Below are positions 23,607 through 36,175 of a stretch of 64,000 nt of DNA, piece by piece (position 1 is the first letter of the stretch; each line of letters starts with the position of its first letter). The stretch is from Candolleomyces eurysporus (lineage: Eukaryota; Basidiomycota; Agaricomycetes; Agaricales; Psathyrellaceae): NCBI GenBank assembly GCA_027579435.1, contig JANBPK010000810.1, positions 62,001-126,000 on the forward strand, given 5' to 3'. The translations under genes and the position numbers were made by a program. The notes beneath the pieces were generated by a model. It saw only the letters and a program-made list of their open reading frames with translations, was not told the origin of the DNA and did no database searches.

Positions 23607-25672
23607 ATGGCCCCCGTCTCTGGCCTGCCCTCCAAGTCCAGCTCCAGCGTCCATTCATCGCCCAAGAAACAGGTCTCAGGGCTGCCAGCTTACACCAGAG
23701 ATATCCATATGGAGACGGCCAAGGGCGTCCCATCATCTACAGGTCTTAACGACATTCGAATGGGCACCGCGAAGCCGTTTGGTGCCAACCCTAACGATAT
23801 CAAGATGGAAACAGCTCGCGGTGGGGGCACGGCGACCATTAGACATCACAAGTTTCAGCCCTGGGAGAAGGCACTCGTAGAAAGTTCCGAGGTCAGGAGA
23901 AAGGCCACCGTCGCTCAGTTGTGTGAGTATCAGTTCTTCACATCTATTGTGCAACGTTCGACATCCGTGTTGATCTACCCCCAAAAGATTTCTTGGACTA
24001 CTATTTTCAAACGTTGGGCTACATCGCCGCTCGCCAGCAACGCAGAGCTGCGTTCGACAAGGATACCGGTTCGCGGAATCTTAGTTCGACAGAGTATGCC
24101 AAAGAGTTCAAATCTTACTGTGGTCGCGAACGTGTGCTGCTACGGAAACGAAGGACGAAGCTCAAGGTCGATCAGTTTCATATAATCGCTCAGGTGGGGC
24201 AAGGCGGTTATGGAGAGGTGTACCTTGCCAGAAAACAGGACAGTGGCCAGGTTTGTGCCTTGAAGAAGATGAGAAAACGAACGTTGTTCAAGATGGACGA
24301 GGTACGTTGGTCTGTGTCATATAGATTCTGGTTACAGAATGATCGAACAGTCATCTCAAACAGATCAGACATGTTCTTGTGGAACGAGATATTCTGACTG
24401 CCACTAAAACACCGTGGCTAGTTAGTCTCCTTTACGCGTTCCAGGATCCCGAGCACGTTTATTTGGCGATGGAATACGTTCCGGGAGGCGACTTTAGAAC
24501 ACTCCTGAACAACTCCGGAGTCCTCAAGGAAGAACATGCGCGGTTCTATATCAGCGAGATGTTCGCTGCTGTGAATGAACTTCACAAACTGGGCTACATC
24601 CATCGTGATCTCAAGCCAGAGGTACGTCATACCCTTGATGATTTCTCGAAATCTATCCTCATGAAACAGTAGAACTTTTTAGTAGATGGCACCGGGCACG
24701 TCAAGCTCACAGACTTTGGCCTTGCCACTGGCGCTCTCAACCCCAAGAGGATAGAATCGCTGAAAGTCAAAGTATGTTCAAGCGTATTCTTCCGGTGCAC
24801 CGTGCTGTTGGCCTGACATTACCCCCTAGTTGGATAAAGTCAAGGATAAAGCACTGATAACAAGATCAACCATGGAAAGAAGGTCAATATACCGTTCGAT
24901 TAGGAATGAAGACCCTCGATACGCCGACTCGATTGTGGGATCGCCCGACTACATGGCAAGTTAAAACTGACGACATTTCCTTTACCTTTACACTGACGCA
25001 ATCATTGGCATGCAGGCACCAGAGGTTCTCCGGGGCAAGCCATATACCTATTCGGTTGATTATTGGTCTCTCGGCTGTATTTTGTTCGAGTTCCTCGCTG
25101 GATTTCCTCCCTTTAGTGGAAGCACGCCCGAGGAAACGTGGACAAACCTCAAGAACTGGACCAAAGTGCTGCGACGACCAGAATACGATCGGCCGGAAGA
25201 CCTCATTTTCAACCTCACGGATATTGCTTGGGACGCAATTGTTCGGTAAGCGATGGCGTTAGCCATTTTCTGTGGCTAAGCGAGAACTGCGGTTCATATC
25301 TTTCATCTGCACAGACTTATTGCTCACACGACCCATCGATATTCGAGTCTTAGTCAAGTAACGGACCATCCGTTCTTCGAAGGCGTCAAGTGGGAAGACT
25401 TGCGTTCGGTCCGAGCACCTTTTGTCCCTGCGCTCGACTCCGAACTTGATACAGGGTACTACGATGACTTCACCTCTCCGGAAGACATGGCCAAGTATGC
25501 CGAGGTCAAGGAGAAGCAAAAGAACGTTGACAAAGTCAAGGAGAAAGAAGAGGACTTTGGTCGGGGCGTTTGGGTTGGTTTTACCTTTGGGAAGAACGGT
25601 CCCGGTGTGGGTGCCAGACCCAACTTCGACTCGGAAGGATACGACGACGGTTCGTTGGCGACGATTTTCTGA
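23607..25672 (+). CDS. DBF2: NDR/LATS-family Ser/Thr kinase, Dbf2/Sid2 type
   Basis: AGC kinase of the mitotic exit / septation initiation network, which with a Mob1 partner drives cytokinesis. Seven exons (23607-23922, 23988-24301, 24364-24621, 24673-24771, 24830-24955, 25016-25245, 25315-25672) give 566 residues. The N-terminal Mob-binding region precedes the glycine loop GQGGYGEV (about 176), ALKK lysine (198), HRDLKPE (D292), DFG (310-312), an activation segment with ERRSIYRSI, and GSPDYMAPE. The Dbf2-like WTNLKNWTKVLRRPEYDRP block and the C-terminal hydrophobic motif VGFTFG follow. All catalytic residues are present. Intron 24956-25015 uses a GC donor directly before the APE alanine. Confidence 0.9.
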
Positions 25673-27092
25673 CTTTGTACCCTTTACAAAACCATTCTCT
25701 CGCTGTGCTCTTGGACATTTCTCTATACCTACTCCGTTGATTTCTAATTACCTATTCTTTTCTCTTCTTTTTCACGCACGTTCTTTCAAATTTATGAGCA
25801 AATCTCGATGTTGGGCTACCAGCTTGGGGTGATATCGTGACCGTAATGCCGATGTGTTTCGTATTGTGTCGCGGGCCCGTTCGTTGACAGATTCGAGCAA
25901 ACAGAACAGGTGATCAATTCTTCCGACCACGAATTATTGATTCTCAGCTCGGGAGTGCACCGTACAGTCGGGCTCATTGAGCGCCACTGTGGGGTATGTT
26001 CCGCAGTTCGTGCACCAGATGTTTGGGCTTTTTTAAATGAATTTGGGGCGCTCGCACTTTACTTGGGAATCGACATGCAGACGAGCGCTTTCTGCCATTG
26101 ACAACTGTCGAGTGACCGGGACTATGTGGTAATGTGATCCTTTTATTGACAAATACAGGGCAGACACAGGAAAGACTCGGAGACAGGGTGCATTTGACAG
26201 GCAACATGTGCTAAGTACTCACAACAATAGACCATCGGGTCACAGTGAGGAAATTCCAGGGTGGTATGTACCCTTAACCCTCACCAACGGCAGGAATCTG
26301 ACATCATTTCCATTTTCCATCGAAGTACCTCACTAAGTTAGATTTGCATCTGGCAGACTTGTCGTTGCCTAACAGCGCAAGTCCCCTGCCTTAATACAGG
26401 GGTTTCTCAGAGTATTGGAGCGTCTGCATATCCTTTATGATAGAGGATTCGTAATACCAAATAAAATGGCGCAGTGAGCGCCAACGATCAATAACAGATG
26501 CATTGAATATCCAACAAAAACGTTTTCCTCGAGCCAGGTGCCAAACATACGTACTGTATTCAGCGCACTTTACCAAACGCCAGCTTCGAGGACCGAAGGT
26601 GTCCAGACCTGCTGGCTGCCTCCGTGTTCAATCGTGTTTGCTCATATAACGGTGGTATGATGAGATCGACCAGCTATCTGGTCGGCGGTCAGTACGAGGT
26701 GGAGGTGGTGCGCCTCCGCATCGTGCATGTGCCGCAGGCTACTAATCTGCTCTTGAGTCTTAAGGCACCAATAGCTCTCCGTCCATCGCAATCGGGGTTG
26801 AGAATAGATAACAAGGCCGGGACTTGAAGTCGACATATCATGTAGAGAAGAAGCTGCTGCTTGTCTATTGAAGTGCTGGTGGTAGACTACTTAACGTTAA
26901 CAAGAATCTAAGTAATGGATACATAGAAGTCCCAAAAATATAACCCAATAGGGAACAGTCGCTAAATACCACTCCACAGAAATCAGAAGAGAAGCAAAAG
27001 AAAGAAAGTGCATACAACATAACGCCATAGAATGCGAAGAGCGAATTGAAGAGACGAAGAGAGAGAGAGAGAGAAGAGAGATCATCTAACGT
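25673..27092. other. Intergenic region, no gene seen
   Basis: This is the convergent spacer between the kinase and the zinc-finger gene. It holds the T-rich 3' flank of the kinase (25680-25800), only short random ORFs, and a GA-rich simple tract at about 27058-27081 just beyond the stop of the zinc-finger gene. Confidence 0.5.
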
Positions 27093-27962
27093 CTAACAAA
27101 CGTGCCTCTTGCCCCCGCCCAACCTACACTCTCTAGAACACCACATCTTCCTACACTTTCCACACGCAGGGAAGTCTCGCCCCGCTTTTCCGCACGTCGC
27201 ACACTCCATCTTGTTTTTGCAAAGCTTCGACGACCGTTCTAGCTTAGCCAGAACAGGGTGAAGCTTCTCTTTGCGTCCACCGTGACCATAACTGCCATCG
27301 GGATGGAGGTAGCCAGCCCGCAAGGTCGGCGAAGGTGGTGCGGAACTGTCAGGCGAAGATTCCGGTGACGTTGGGGAACGAGGTACTACGGTCCTCACGA
27401 TCACAGGAACCTTAAGCGTGTGGGTGGGACTCGAGGCAGCAACCCCAGCAGGTGCCACAGCGGTCGAAGAGGAAGAAGTGGCAGTCGATCGGGATCGGGA
27501 ATCGTGGTCGTAATCGTCCACGATCGCTTTTTGGTAATCGGAGTTATGACTGTAAATTTGTGGTCGTGTGCCCAAATTCCGTCGACGGCTTGCTGCGCCT
27601 GCGCTAGCGGTGGGCTTTTGGTGAGAGCGAGGGTGGTATGAATCCGCGACGAAGTGCAGAGCACTCGTTGCAGAGTTCACCGGTACAAAGGCACCCCAGG
27701 CAGGGTGCGAGACGTCCTCCCCCGATGTGGGTTTGGGCTTGGAGAGGGTGCTGGGAGCCCAAAGACTCGAACGGGAGAACTGGCTCCCTTCTGTACTCGA
27801 GCTAGAGTAAACAGACCATGCAAAAGAGTCTGCACGCGAGGGGGCACGTCGGCGGGGAGTGGATGCCTCAAAACAAATGTTAGGTTAGCTCTCGATGTTC
27901 AGGGCAAAGGAGAGAAGTGGAGCAAGGATTACCTGGGTTGTGGAGTGGATGGTAGTCTCCAT
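27093..27962 (-). CDS. Ser/Pro-rich protein with C-terminal Cys-rich zinc finger
   Basis: Two exons (27962-27933 and 27866-27093) give 267 residues. The short first exon METTIHSTTQ joins in phase 0 to a long disordered region rich in Ser, Pro and Arg. The last about 45 residues form a compact Cys/His module (CATCGKAGRDFPACGKCRKM, then WCSRECR and a final RHVC), with CxxC pairs spaced as in MYND-like or treble-clef zinc binders. The upstream exon was preferred because the open frame runs through the first GTG without a Met. No pathway can be named. It could be a MYND-type protein-interaction protein; the C-terminal Cys may be a ligand. Confidence 0.7.
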
Positions 27963-28880
27963 TGCGACAAGCGAAGGAAGAGGTGGGTCTTTTTGGCAGA
28001 GTGCACTCAAAGGTATAGCGCTTTTATGCAGAAAATAGAGCTCCCGCCGGGGTTCTTTTTGGGGCTTGTGACTGTATCTTCGATTAAAGTTACGTCTTTC
28101 AAAAGTTACGGAGAAGGGACCCCACTTACTGGCGTCAAAGCCGATGGCAATTGCTTGGGCTAATCTTTAGATGCACCTAAGGCCTTCCAGACCGAATCTC
28201 CCTCCTGCGCGATTGCAGCTGCAAACGGCGAATCGTCCCTGTTCCTGTTCTCGAGAAAGAGGAAAAAAAAATCTATGAGCGGTTCTATATATAACAGTCA
28301 GTGGCTAAGAACATTTCGCCGCCTTAGGGGCACAATACCAGCGTCACAGGACGGAGGCTATTTCACACCCAGTATCCCACAGCCCAGATTTTGATTTTGA
28401 TGGGCCTTGACCGATGGAGCTATGAGAAGCCGGATCACAAATAGTCCTAGCGAACAAGAGCACGCACGTTCGTCAATTTCCAGTCCTCGAGAGATCGAGG
28501 CGCTCACCGTTGGTGGCAGGCATGGGGCAGTGGATTGAAAGTGGAAACACAGGAAGCACGTACATGCTCCAGGGCTCCGCTCACTCGTGGACTAGATTCA
28601 TGTAATTCAGAGCGATCTCCCATGTCCTCAGCGTCCTGGCCATCGAATCGGTCACATCTAGTCGAAGTCACCATGCGTCTCGGTCGGAGACGCTCCCCCG
28701 AGTTTCGTGAAAAGCCCTGCCTAAAGATAAAGTGATCAGGCAATCAATTGACGGCTAATACCCCTAACCCTGAAAACAGAATCAGACATTCAGTTCGAAG
28801 ATGCATGTCATATCTCATCGGTCTCTCGTCCGAGTGTCGTTACAAGAATCGTTCAGCTATCGTTAGAAGAAACCACGGGA
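27963..28880. other. Intergenic region, no gene seen
   Basis: Upstream region of the zinc-finger gene and downstream region of the UNC93-like gene. A TATATATAA word lies near 28286. Only short, compositionally random ORFs are present. Confidence 0.45.
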
Positions 28881-31026
28881 TTACGCTCCAACCTTCTCAG
28901 ACTCCACTTTGGCGTCCACTGGTTTCAACTCCTCAACTGGGATAATATTCCCATTATCGTCCATTCGAGCCCTATCAAACCCAGGTTAAATAATAGCCGA
29001 CTGTGACACAGACTGAGTGACAAGATGCTTACAGGGTTTCGTCTTTCAGCTCGGTAGAATCCTTGACACGCAAATGGATCATGGGCAACACCAGAGCCAA
29101 CCCGACAACGAGAAGTATCCATGTGGACAAAAACATATTCATGTATCTGAAGTGACAAAATAAGCAAAAATGAAATCGAGGGTTTCGCCACAATTCAATA
29201 GGAACATGAGGAGACTTACGGAATCTTGTCACCATCTCCAGCCCAAATACCCGCGGCGCCAGCTGACTGAATAGATTTATCTAGGGTGACGGGTTCAGGG
29301 CCAATCTCGTGGCACGCAGCGGGAGGAAAATTAGGGCTTACAAAGTCCGGTGAAATGTGCCAATTTTGCAGGGTCGTTGGACATGGCACCCATAATCCAA
29401 TATGCGGTGATTTGCCACATAGCGTCGACCATACCGTAGAAAAAGTACAAAGCAACCCTTGGGTCATACCCGGGAGAATCGATAGTGAACTTGACGAAGG
29501 GGTCGGGTAGACCTTCGACCGGTCGTTCGTAGTCCCTGTCTTATGTTAGTCTGAGCTAAAGCGGGTTTATACATGTGATCACGAACCTTTGGTAGAAATA
29601 ACCCCAGATATGAACGGCCCAGACTGCAGCAAAAAGAATAGTCCAACCAACGTAAGCCCTGGTGCGGCGCTTGATCTTCTCCTGGTCGAGGATAAGTCCG
29701 ATTAGAATAGAGCCGATAATTTGCGCAATCCAATAGAGCAGATTGTTCAATGCACGAGCTTTGATGTCAAATAGGTACCCGTTGTAGGCATTGAATTCTG
29801 TAAACCAAAAGTCAATGGCAGATCGGCCGGACCATGCACAAGAGATGCACATACGCCATGTATAGAACCAGTTGGAAGCGAAAAACATGGGGAAAAGGAG
29901 AATGATGAGAGGATCCGTCTTGACAGCAATGTAAAGGCCATAAAGTTCCAACTTCCATGAAGGATGGCGAGGCGTCGTGACTTTCGTGCCATCAGTTCGA
30001 ATCATCTTCTTTGGGTCGACCATAAGCAATGGAATCAAAACACCAATTCCTGTTAGAACCAAGAACGCAATCTATCTCGGCTGTGAGTCGCCGGGACGTG
30101 ATGATATCATCCTCAAACATACGTAAGTCCCATTCCCCACTGTCAAAGCAACGCATTGTTAGAAAGATACTGCATCATTTTACAAGCTCAACTCACCGGA
30201 GTTCGCAGAGGACCTGGCATTTAACCCTAAGGAGACGGAAGCACCCACAACACTTCCCAAATTGAAGATAGTCCAGAAGATGCTGATAAATTGTCCCTTT
30301 TGGCTTTCTACTGGATATGAAAGCATAAGGGAACCTTGGGCAGTCCAAAGGAGACCAGCTGAAATGCCGAGGAGGGCGCCCGCGGCGATGACAAAGCCCC
30401 CTGCGTTCGGATGGATGTTCATCGCACTAAGCGTATGCGTGAGAGGGATTGTTGAGGAAATTTTGACGGTTAACGCACAGATAAGACCCAATGTAGAGCG
30501 CGTAACCGATGGTGCCCAACAGCAAAGTCAACTTCGACCCCAATTTATTGTTGATAGACCTGCCACGGCTCGTCAGACCAATTCGGTGAAGGGCCGATTA
30601 GAGGAGTTGTTCACCCAGCAAAGAAGGCAGAGGCTGCGAATGTCGCATAAACCGCAGAATTAGCCTTTGCGCTTGTCTCTGAATCGACCTGGCCACCGGC
30701 ACCCAACCCGTTCAGCGCATTGAAAAGTCCTGTGGTTTTACCGGAGAGTTAGCCGATCTGCAACAGTTTCGGTCGAAGATGCACGCACCTGGACACATAA
30801 AGCAGATGAAGCCCAGCATAGCAATCTGTCCCTCCGTTAGCAAAGGACCCGATTAAAAAGCCAACAAGGTACTCACCTGGGTTCGGGGATGCGCATACAG
30901 GCCCCTCAGACCCTTAGGTCGTTCGTAGGTAACGGCTTGAACATCCTCCTCCTGGGCACTACTCTTCTCGTCCAACGCTCGATCAGCAACTACTTTCTCC
31001 CTGCCCTCGTCTGCCTTTGTTGCCAT
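28881..31026 (-). CDS. UNC93-like / MFS-type membrane protein
   Basis: About eleven exons from ATG 31026 to TAA 28881-28883. The product starts MATKADEGREKVV, then has a soluble stretch ending GLRGLYAHPRTQ, followed by multiple membrane segments: IAMLGFICFMCPG, a GLFNALNGLGAGGQ block, LLLGTIGYALYIGSYL, the GGFVIAAGALLGISAGLLW helix, GVLIPLLMVDPKK, LLYWIAQIIGSILIGLIL and a last helix STWILLVVGLALVLP. The GLFNALNGLGAGGQ and AGLLWTAQGS motifs are typical of fungal UNC93/DUF895 proteins of the major facilitator superfamily. The substrate is unknown for this fungal group. The cytosolic tail ends in VESEKVGA. All introns have ordinary borders where I checked them. Confidence 0.78.
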
Positions 31027-34000
31027 CGCAAAACTAAGGTAAATCCACGCTCAGTGGAGACCAGTGATGGCTCGCTGGGAGAAACTGGAAGAAGGAAGGG
31101 GGGAAGGCTCGTAAACGGGCACGCGAGATTAAACTCGGCGATAGCACCTCAAGGAACTCGAAATGTATATTTAGTATTTTCAAAGTGGATCCCACGAACC
31201 GTTTGAAGGGCCCGGTTCTTCTCTAGTTTGCTGCTTCGATTCCTATCAACTGGCAGCCTGAGGAGAGGCATCATGTGCTTCTTCACGTCCTGTTAACTCC
31301 AGATTCTTCTCCCCGCAAGCGAGCTGTGATGTGTCGAAATAGGAGGGTCCGAGCGTCCTTGCCGAGTGAGCACATGGGGAGAAGGAAGCAAGGTTTATGG
31401 ACAGGCATGTGCGGTTACCATTGCAAGTAGAATCCATCAAACTTCGCGGAATTTGACTTCATTGTTGTCGTAAGGTCTATAGATGTCTATAGGTTTCGAT
31501 AGGCCTAGCACCCTGGGTCAAGCAATGGTGAGAGTTTGAAAGACATACAAAATCAAAAACTCACATGAAATATTCTCATGGAAAGACACCAGAGCCATTT
31601 GGAGCTGCAAAGGCAAGCGCGTGATGAGATTTGCAGAGTTGGGCACTCTCTGGTAACATGCTGCAAAGGCTTGAGGTTAACATTGAATAACTGTCACGAT
31701 GATGGGGCTTGATAGAAATCGAGTTCGCATCTTTTGCATCGGAGCTTGGTCGGCTCTTGTGGAATGCTCTGTAAGACTTTGGCCCTCGTTGCCGTGTACT
31801 CCATCCATCTCTCCTCTATCGTTATCGGATAGACTCAGATAAGAGGACGCTTGCATGGCTATGCTGATGGGGCATGAACAGAGCAGAAACTCGACCGTGG
31901 AGCCGAAGAGGTCTGTAGATATATATGGTTGCCAACCAGTCAGAAAAAATCAAGAGTGAACTGTTCGGAACGCACCTTCCAAACTGAAGTCCCATATATT
32001 CTCAAGCAACGGATACTTATACCACCTTCACACCCACTGTGACGGTTATTCGAAGAAAACCTGCCGAAATTCGTGTCCCACCCAGTCCCGATGGCAGCTC
32101 AGAAACATCTGGCGTAGCCGGCCTCCTTTGGCCTTCTGATACGCTCCGGGGCAGAAATAACACATGCTATGGCATCCAGGGTGAGATTATCGTGGTGAAG
32201 GTTCTAAAATGTCTGTGCACCTACAGCGAACAGCAGGGGAAGCGAAAAAACATAAGCTGAACGGGAACGGTTGGAGGCGCATCGCATGCATTCGCTAACA
32301 TTCCTTAAAAGGCAATCGGCCTGCCAGTGTGTGCATGTCATTAGTCGGTGCAGAGGCCCAAAAGCGCCATTCTGTAGAGCGATGTCAGAATAAAGGGAGG
32401 GGAACTCTTGTAAATCGCAAGACATACACGGTGTACGGGCTCTGAGATTTCCAGTCACCCAGTGCGGTCTTGAAGGTTCCTCGATGTGTTTGATGGGTCA
32501 TTGATGTCAACATGATTAGACCAGTTTGCGTTTGTCGATATGAAAGAGAGGTGGAGAGAGAAGCCCCTTTGGCAGACAGTGAGCTCGCTCTACACACTAC
32601 AAGTCATACATAGAGCATTCTGCTTGTCGATCAGTGCTTCCCAATGAGTAGAAATGCTGTGAAGAGGCTCACGTGTGGAAAAGGCTCCGAATTCCCGGGA
32701 TGAGACCAAGCTTTTGGCCACCGTCCCTGCGGCCTCACAGAGTTAAGCATATTACGGGCCTAAGATATGTGTATATACGTCCTATTAGCTCTTTTACACA
32801 ATGGGATTGCCTTAGAAAGGCTCTTCACCGATTCCAGCATCTCTTTCTATCGCTTTTCCTGACAGATCCCATCTGAAGCATATTCAGGGTATTGGGAGCA
32901 CCGAAATTAATAAGTCAAAAGGTCAATACAAAGACAATAACAGGAAAATCACGTCATATGAGCAAAAACATGGATACCCGACGCCATCCGACAGCACTCA
33001 CATGGTGGAGTGACCCAAATACCTATATATGCACACCTAGGGCGTCTAAAATCCAATTTTTGGCATAGTCTAGATTTTATGTACCCCCGAGCCGTCAAAG
33101 TGAAACCCGAGAAGGACGCCGGGCGGTCTGTAAAGGTTTAACATTTTTCAATGAGCGCCGCTTGACAAAAGTGAAACAAGCGCCAGTTGCCCTGTCGACG
33201 GTTATGACCCGCTATATTGTTGTACACTATAATACCCGAGCAAGCTCTACGGGGGAGAGTTTACTTACTGTTTACAGGATCAACTTGACGGTCTAACCAT
33301 AATTAACGAACCCATCCATGCATGTCCAATAGTACGACATCCAATTGACTCCCAAGAGAGTCTTTCACGCGTCGCAATCAATACACCACGCGCTGCTCTT
33401 CCATATTATCTTAACGTTCTTCTTGCACATGAGGAGAGCGATTCGGCAGTAAATTCAAATGCCAAAACCTAGGGCACTGTTCGAGACGAAGAGCCGATGC
33501 TGTTCATCCTGAAGAACAATAAAAAAGTCCACACAAACACCCGAAGATGTCATTCGGGGGGTCCGGGTTTGAGACGTATTAAAAGCGTACACCAAGGAGT
33601 CACTTCTAGCGAGCCTAAAGATATCAGAACACCGTACGCAGAGAAGTAATTCTCAGCACACAGCGGTACGAAGTGCCGGTACCCATCTCCATCTCCCCCG
33701 ACTTGTCCGACAATTCTCAACACAAGGAGATCCACGAGCGAAGCGGAAATCTAAGCTTATAGCTTAAGAACAACACGCTCCTTACAGAGAGCCGTCTCTT
33801 GATACACGAAACGTCTTGTCACAATAAAGGGAGCCACCAAATATATCCCCTCACCTGCCGAAATGGATGTTTGACACCCAAAGAACCAGCTCCAGCATCA
33901 CCAACCCATATGACCCACCGACATCCTGTAAGAAAGGTGTAAATCAGGTATACTCGCTGTACACACATACCACCACGCATTCGGTTACCTTGAACGTCCG

Positions 34001-34969
34001 ATCCGGGAGGCCTTCTTCCAACCCAGACTGCTTAGATCCACACACCCAAACAGACGTATACATTTGTGCCCTCCGTGGTCAACCTTGGCGCTTATGAAGC
34101 CCTTTAATTTCTCATAGACAAGAATAGATACGTGTGTAGATCCCACTCGCTTATTCCGAGTTTCGCTCTGTCTGTGTAGCACGACCGGCTGAAGGGGAGA
34201 TGCGCTCCATTTCGATCCGAGGCTCAAGGTTGGACGATTGACACCGTTAATTCCGCTCACCTGTTCTTTCAATCTCATAGATCTAGAGAACAATAGATAT
34301 GCACACAGATCTTTAGCACTTACTCTGCATTTCACGATTGCCAGTGGGGTAGATCTGCCTTCCCGTGTCATAGATTTTTTAGAACTGAATCTTGGGAACG
34401 TTGACTCTCCCTGAGATTCTTTGTCAATTAATTTGAAGGAATAGGAGACATTGTCTGGAATGGCATCAAGGCCTTCAATAACCGATAGCCAGCCCATACC
34501 ATAAGAGACATCCTACCGACTCGGGCACGCCTCGAGGTGACCAGTGACCGTTCTGCCTCCCTATCAGGGGCACGGCCATCCAAACGGAGTAAGGCGGTGC
34601 CAACATCCGTGCGTGGGACATTGCGGAAACTTCGTCATTGTTCTGCCACGCTTTGACCCCTCACACCAGTGCTGTATCGACATCCAGTCTTCATCAACTA
34701 TTCGTTAGAGACGTGTGTACATGAAAACTAGTACAATCTGGCTACGAGCCTCGCGGTCGTAACCTACTAATACACAGGAGACAGAAGAATAGTTTTGGAA
34801 CTAGATGAATGCAAAACGAAGTCTAGGGATGATGCACACCAAAAAAGAAAATAATCTCAGAGTAAAAGATGACGTATCATAGAGGAGGCGAACAAAGAAT
34901 ATTCGTCAGTGACGAAAAAAAATGACGAAGACGATGCCGATAATGTCCGAAAGATAAGACCGTCTTCTT
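31027..34969. other. Gene-poor stretch of nearly 4 kb
   Basis: No supported gene. The longest open frame (33985-34497, minus, 170 codons) shows no domain, low-complexity pattern or splice partners and looks random. Short TATA-like words occur (31918-31926, 33026). I found no tRNA-like A/B boxes, no long repeats and no transposon ends. It may be regulatory or an untranslated transcript. Confidence 0.4.
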
Positions 34970-35685
34970 TCACTCCTGAGAGTTGGTGGTGGGCACGGGC
35001 GCCACAGAGCGGTTCTGCGAGCTGATGTTGAGGAGGACAGGCTTGAGCACGCTGAAGTAGACAGTTTGGGCACCCTGGAGAAACACGCGTTAGCCTTGCT
35101 GCCACAACCGGAAGGAGTCCAGAAAATGTCTTATGACATGCGGTAGCCATGATGTCACGCTACCGTGCACCAACGTAAAAAAGCAGACGTGTACTTACGC
35201 GGAATGCAGGGAGCTGGAGCCAGACGATGAAAACCGACTTGAAGGCGAAGTACCAGGGAACGTAGTAGAGAACGAGGCGGAGGGCGAAGCTCTCGAGGAA
35301 GTTGAAGAAACCAAAGACAACCCAATAGGTGAGCCACTGGACGTCGTCATGGGGCGAGGGCGACTCGATAGCCTTGAACGAAAGGTAGGCGGGAAGACCC
35401 CATCCGACGAGATTAGAAACGGGGGCGGCGAGGGAGTTCAACGAGTGGAGAATGACAATGAGGACGAGACCGCCGATGACAGCGTATGCCTTGGGAATCT
35501 GAGTGCGCTGCTCGAGGTTGTTGAGGACGGGATACTTGGTGAGCTGCGGGGTGTGTCAGAGCTGTGCCTCTCGACAAAACATGGAGAAAACTGACCTCCT
35601 TGTCGAGCTGGTTGACGTAGTAGGAGGCCTTATCCTGGGCCTGGACGAAGACGGGGTGTTGCTGGAGCTTTTGGGTTGCAGACAT
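34970..35685 (-). CDS. YOP1: Yop1/REEP-type ER-shaping protein (TB2/DP1/HVA22 family)
   Basis: Yop1 inserts reticulon-like hairpins that curve ER tubules. Three exons from ATG 35685 to TGA 34970-34972 give about 190 residues. The N terminus MSATQKLQQHPVF and the KYPVLNNLEQRT block precede hydrophobic hairpins (AVIGGLVLIVILHSL; GWGLPAYLSFKAIESP). The family signature PHDDVQWLTYWVVFGFFNFLE follows, then LYYVPWYFAFKSVFIVWLQLP. After an intron the exon GAQTVYFSVLKPVL runs to the end. Length and motif order match fungal Yop1. It shares a 140-bp divergent promoter with OST5, another ER membrane gene. Confidence 0.92.
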
Positions 35686-35825
35686 GGTGGTTATGGTGAG
35701 AGTGGATTGAGGTGGGTGCTCGCGCGACGGTTGCAAGGTTGATATCGGTTGATGACACGTGTTTGTCCCACACAGGTCACGTCAGTCAGCCCCGCTCAGG
35801 GTTCTCCACCAACCTCATCATCATC
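35686..35825. promoter_or_regulatory. Shared YOP1/OST5 divergent promoter
   Basis: The 140 bp between the start codons contain ACACGTGT (E-box core CACGTG) at 35755-35762 and TCACGTCA (reverse TGACGTGA) at 35777-35784. The latter resembles bZIP/UPR-type ACGT-core elements. Function is inferred from the ER role of both genes. Confidence 0.35.
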
Positions 35826-36175
35826 ATGGACTACGACGCGACAAGAGTATGTTTCTCCAAAAAACATACCACCGAATTACGCTCAATGACACAATTACAG
35901 GCTCTCCACAGCTCCCTCCCCGCTTTCCAGCCACTCATTCCTGTCCAGATTCTGCCATTCCTTGCCCTCGTGCTCCTTGCGGCCACATTTGGCCTTGCTT
36001 TCTACTCCTCGACGTAATTCTATCTCATTCATGGCTCCTACGAGTATTAACCACATACTACAGGCTTCCAAAGAGCACATTCCCAGCAAAAGAGCTCGCC
36101 GTGGCTTCCACCGCCAGCATCCTCGGAGGTTTTGGTGTCGTGGCCTTGTTCTGTACTGCCGGCGTGTACGTGTAA
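35826..36175 (+). CDS. OST5: Oligosaccharyltransferase subunit Ost5 (TMEM258 family)
   Basis: Small subunit of the ER oligosaccharyltransferase that N-glycosylates nascent proteins. Three exons (35826-35846, 35901-36013, 36064-36175) give 81 residues. The start MDYDATR is followed by ALHSSLPAFQPLIPV and a first membrane helix (ILPFLALVLLAATFGLAFY). After the TLPKSTFPAKELAVAS loop, the second helix ends GGFGVVALFCTAGVYV, matching the GFGV...VGIYV ending of the TMEM258 family. Size and two-helix layout fit the family. The divergent neighbour YOP1 is also an ER membrane protein. Confidence 0.85.

Noticed and set aside
27058..27081. GA-rich tract as a functional repeat
   Set aside because: Short simple-sequence run in a 3' flank with no array structure.
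33985..34497. 170-codon open frame on the minus strand in the gene-poor region
   Set aside because: No domain, no compositional pattern, no splice partners and no start context; it looks like a chance frame.
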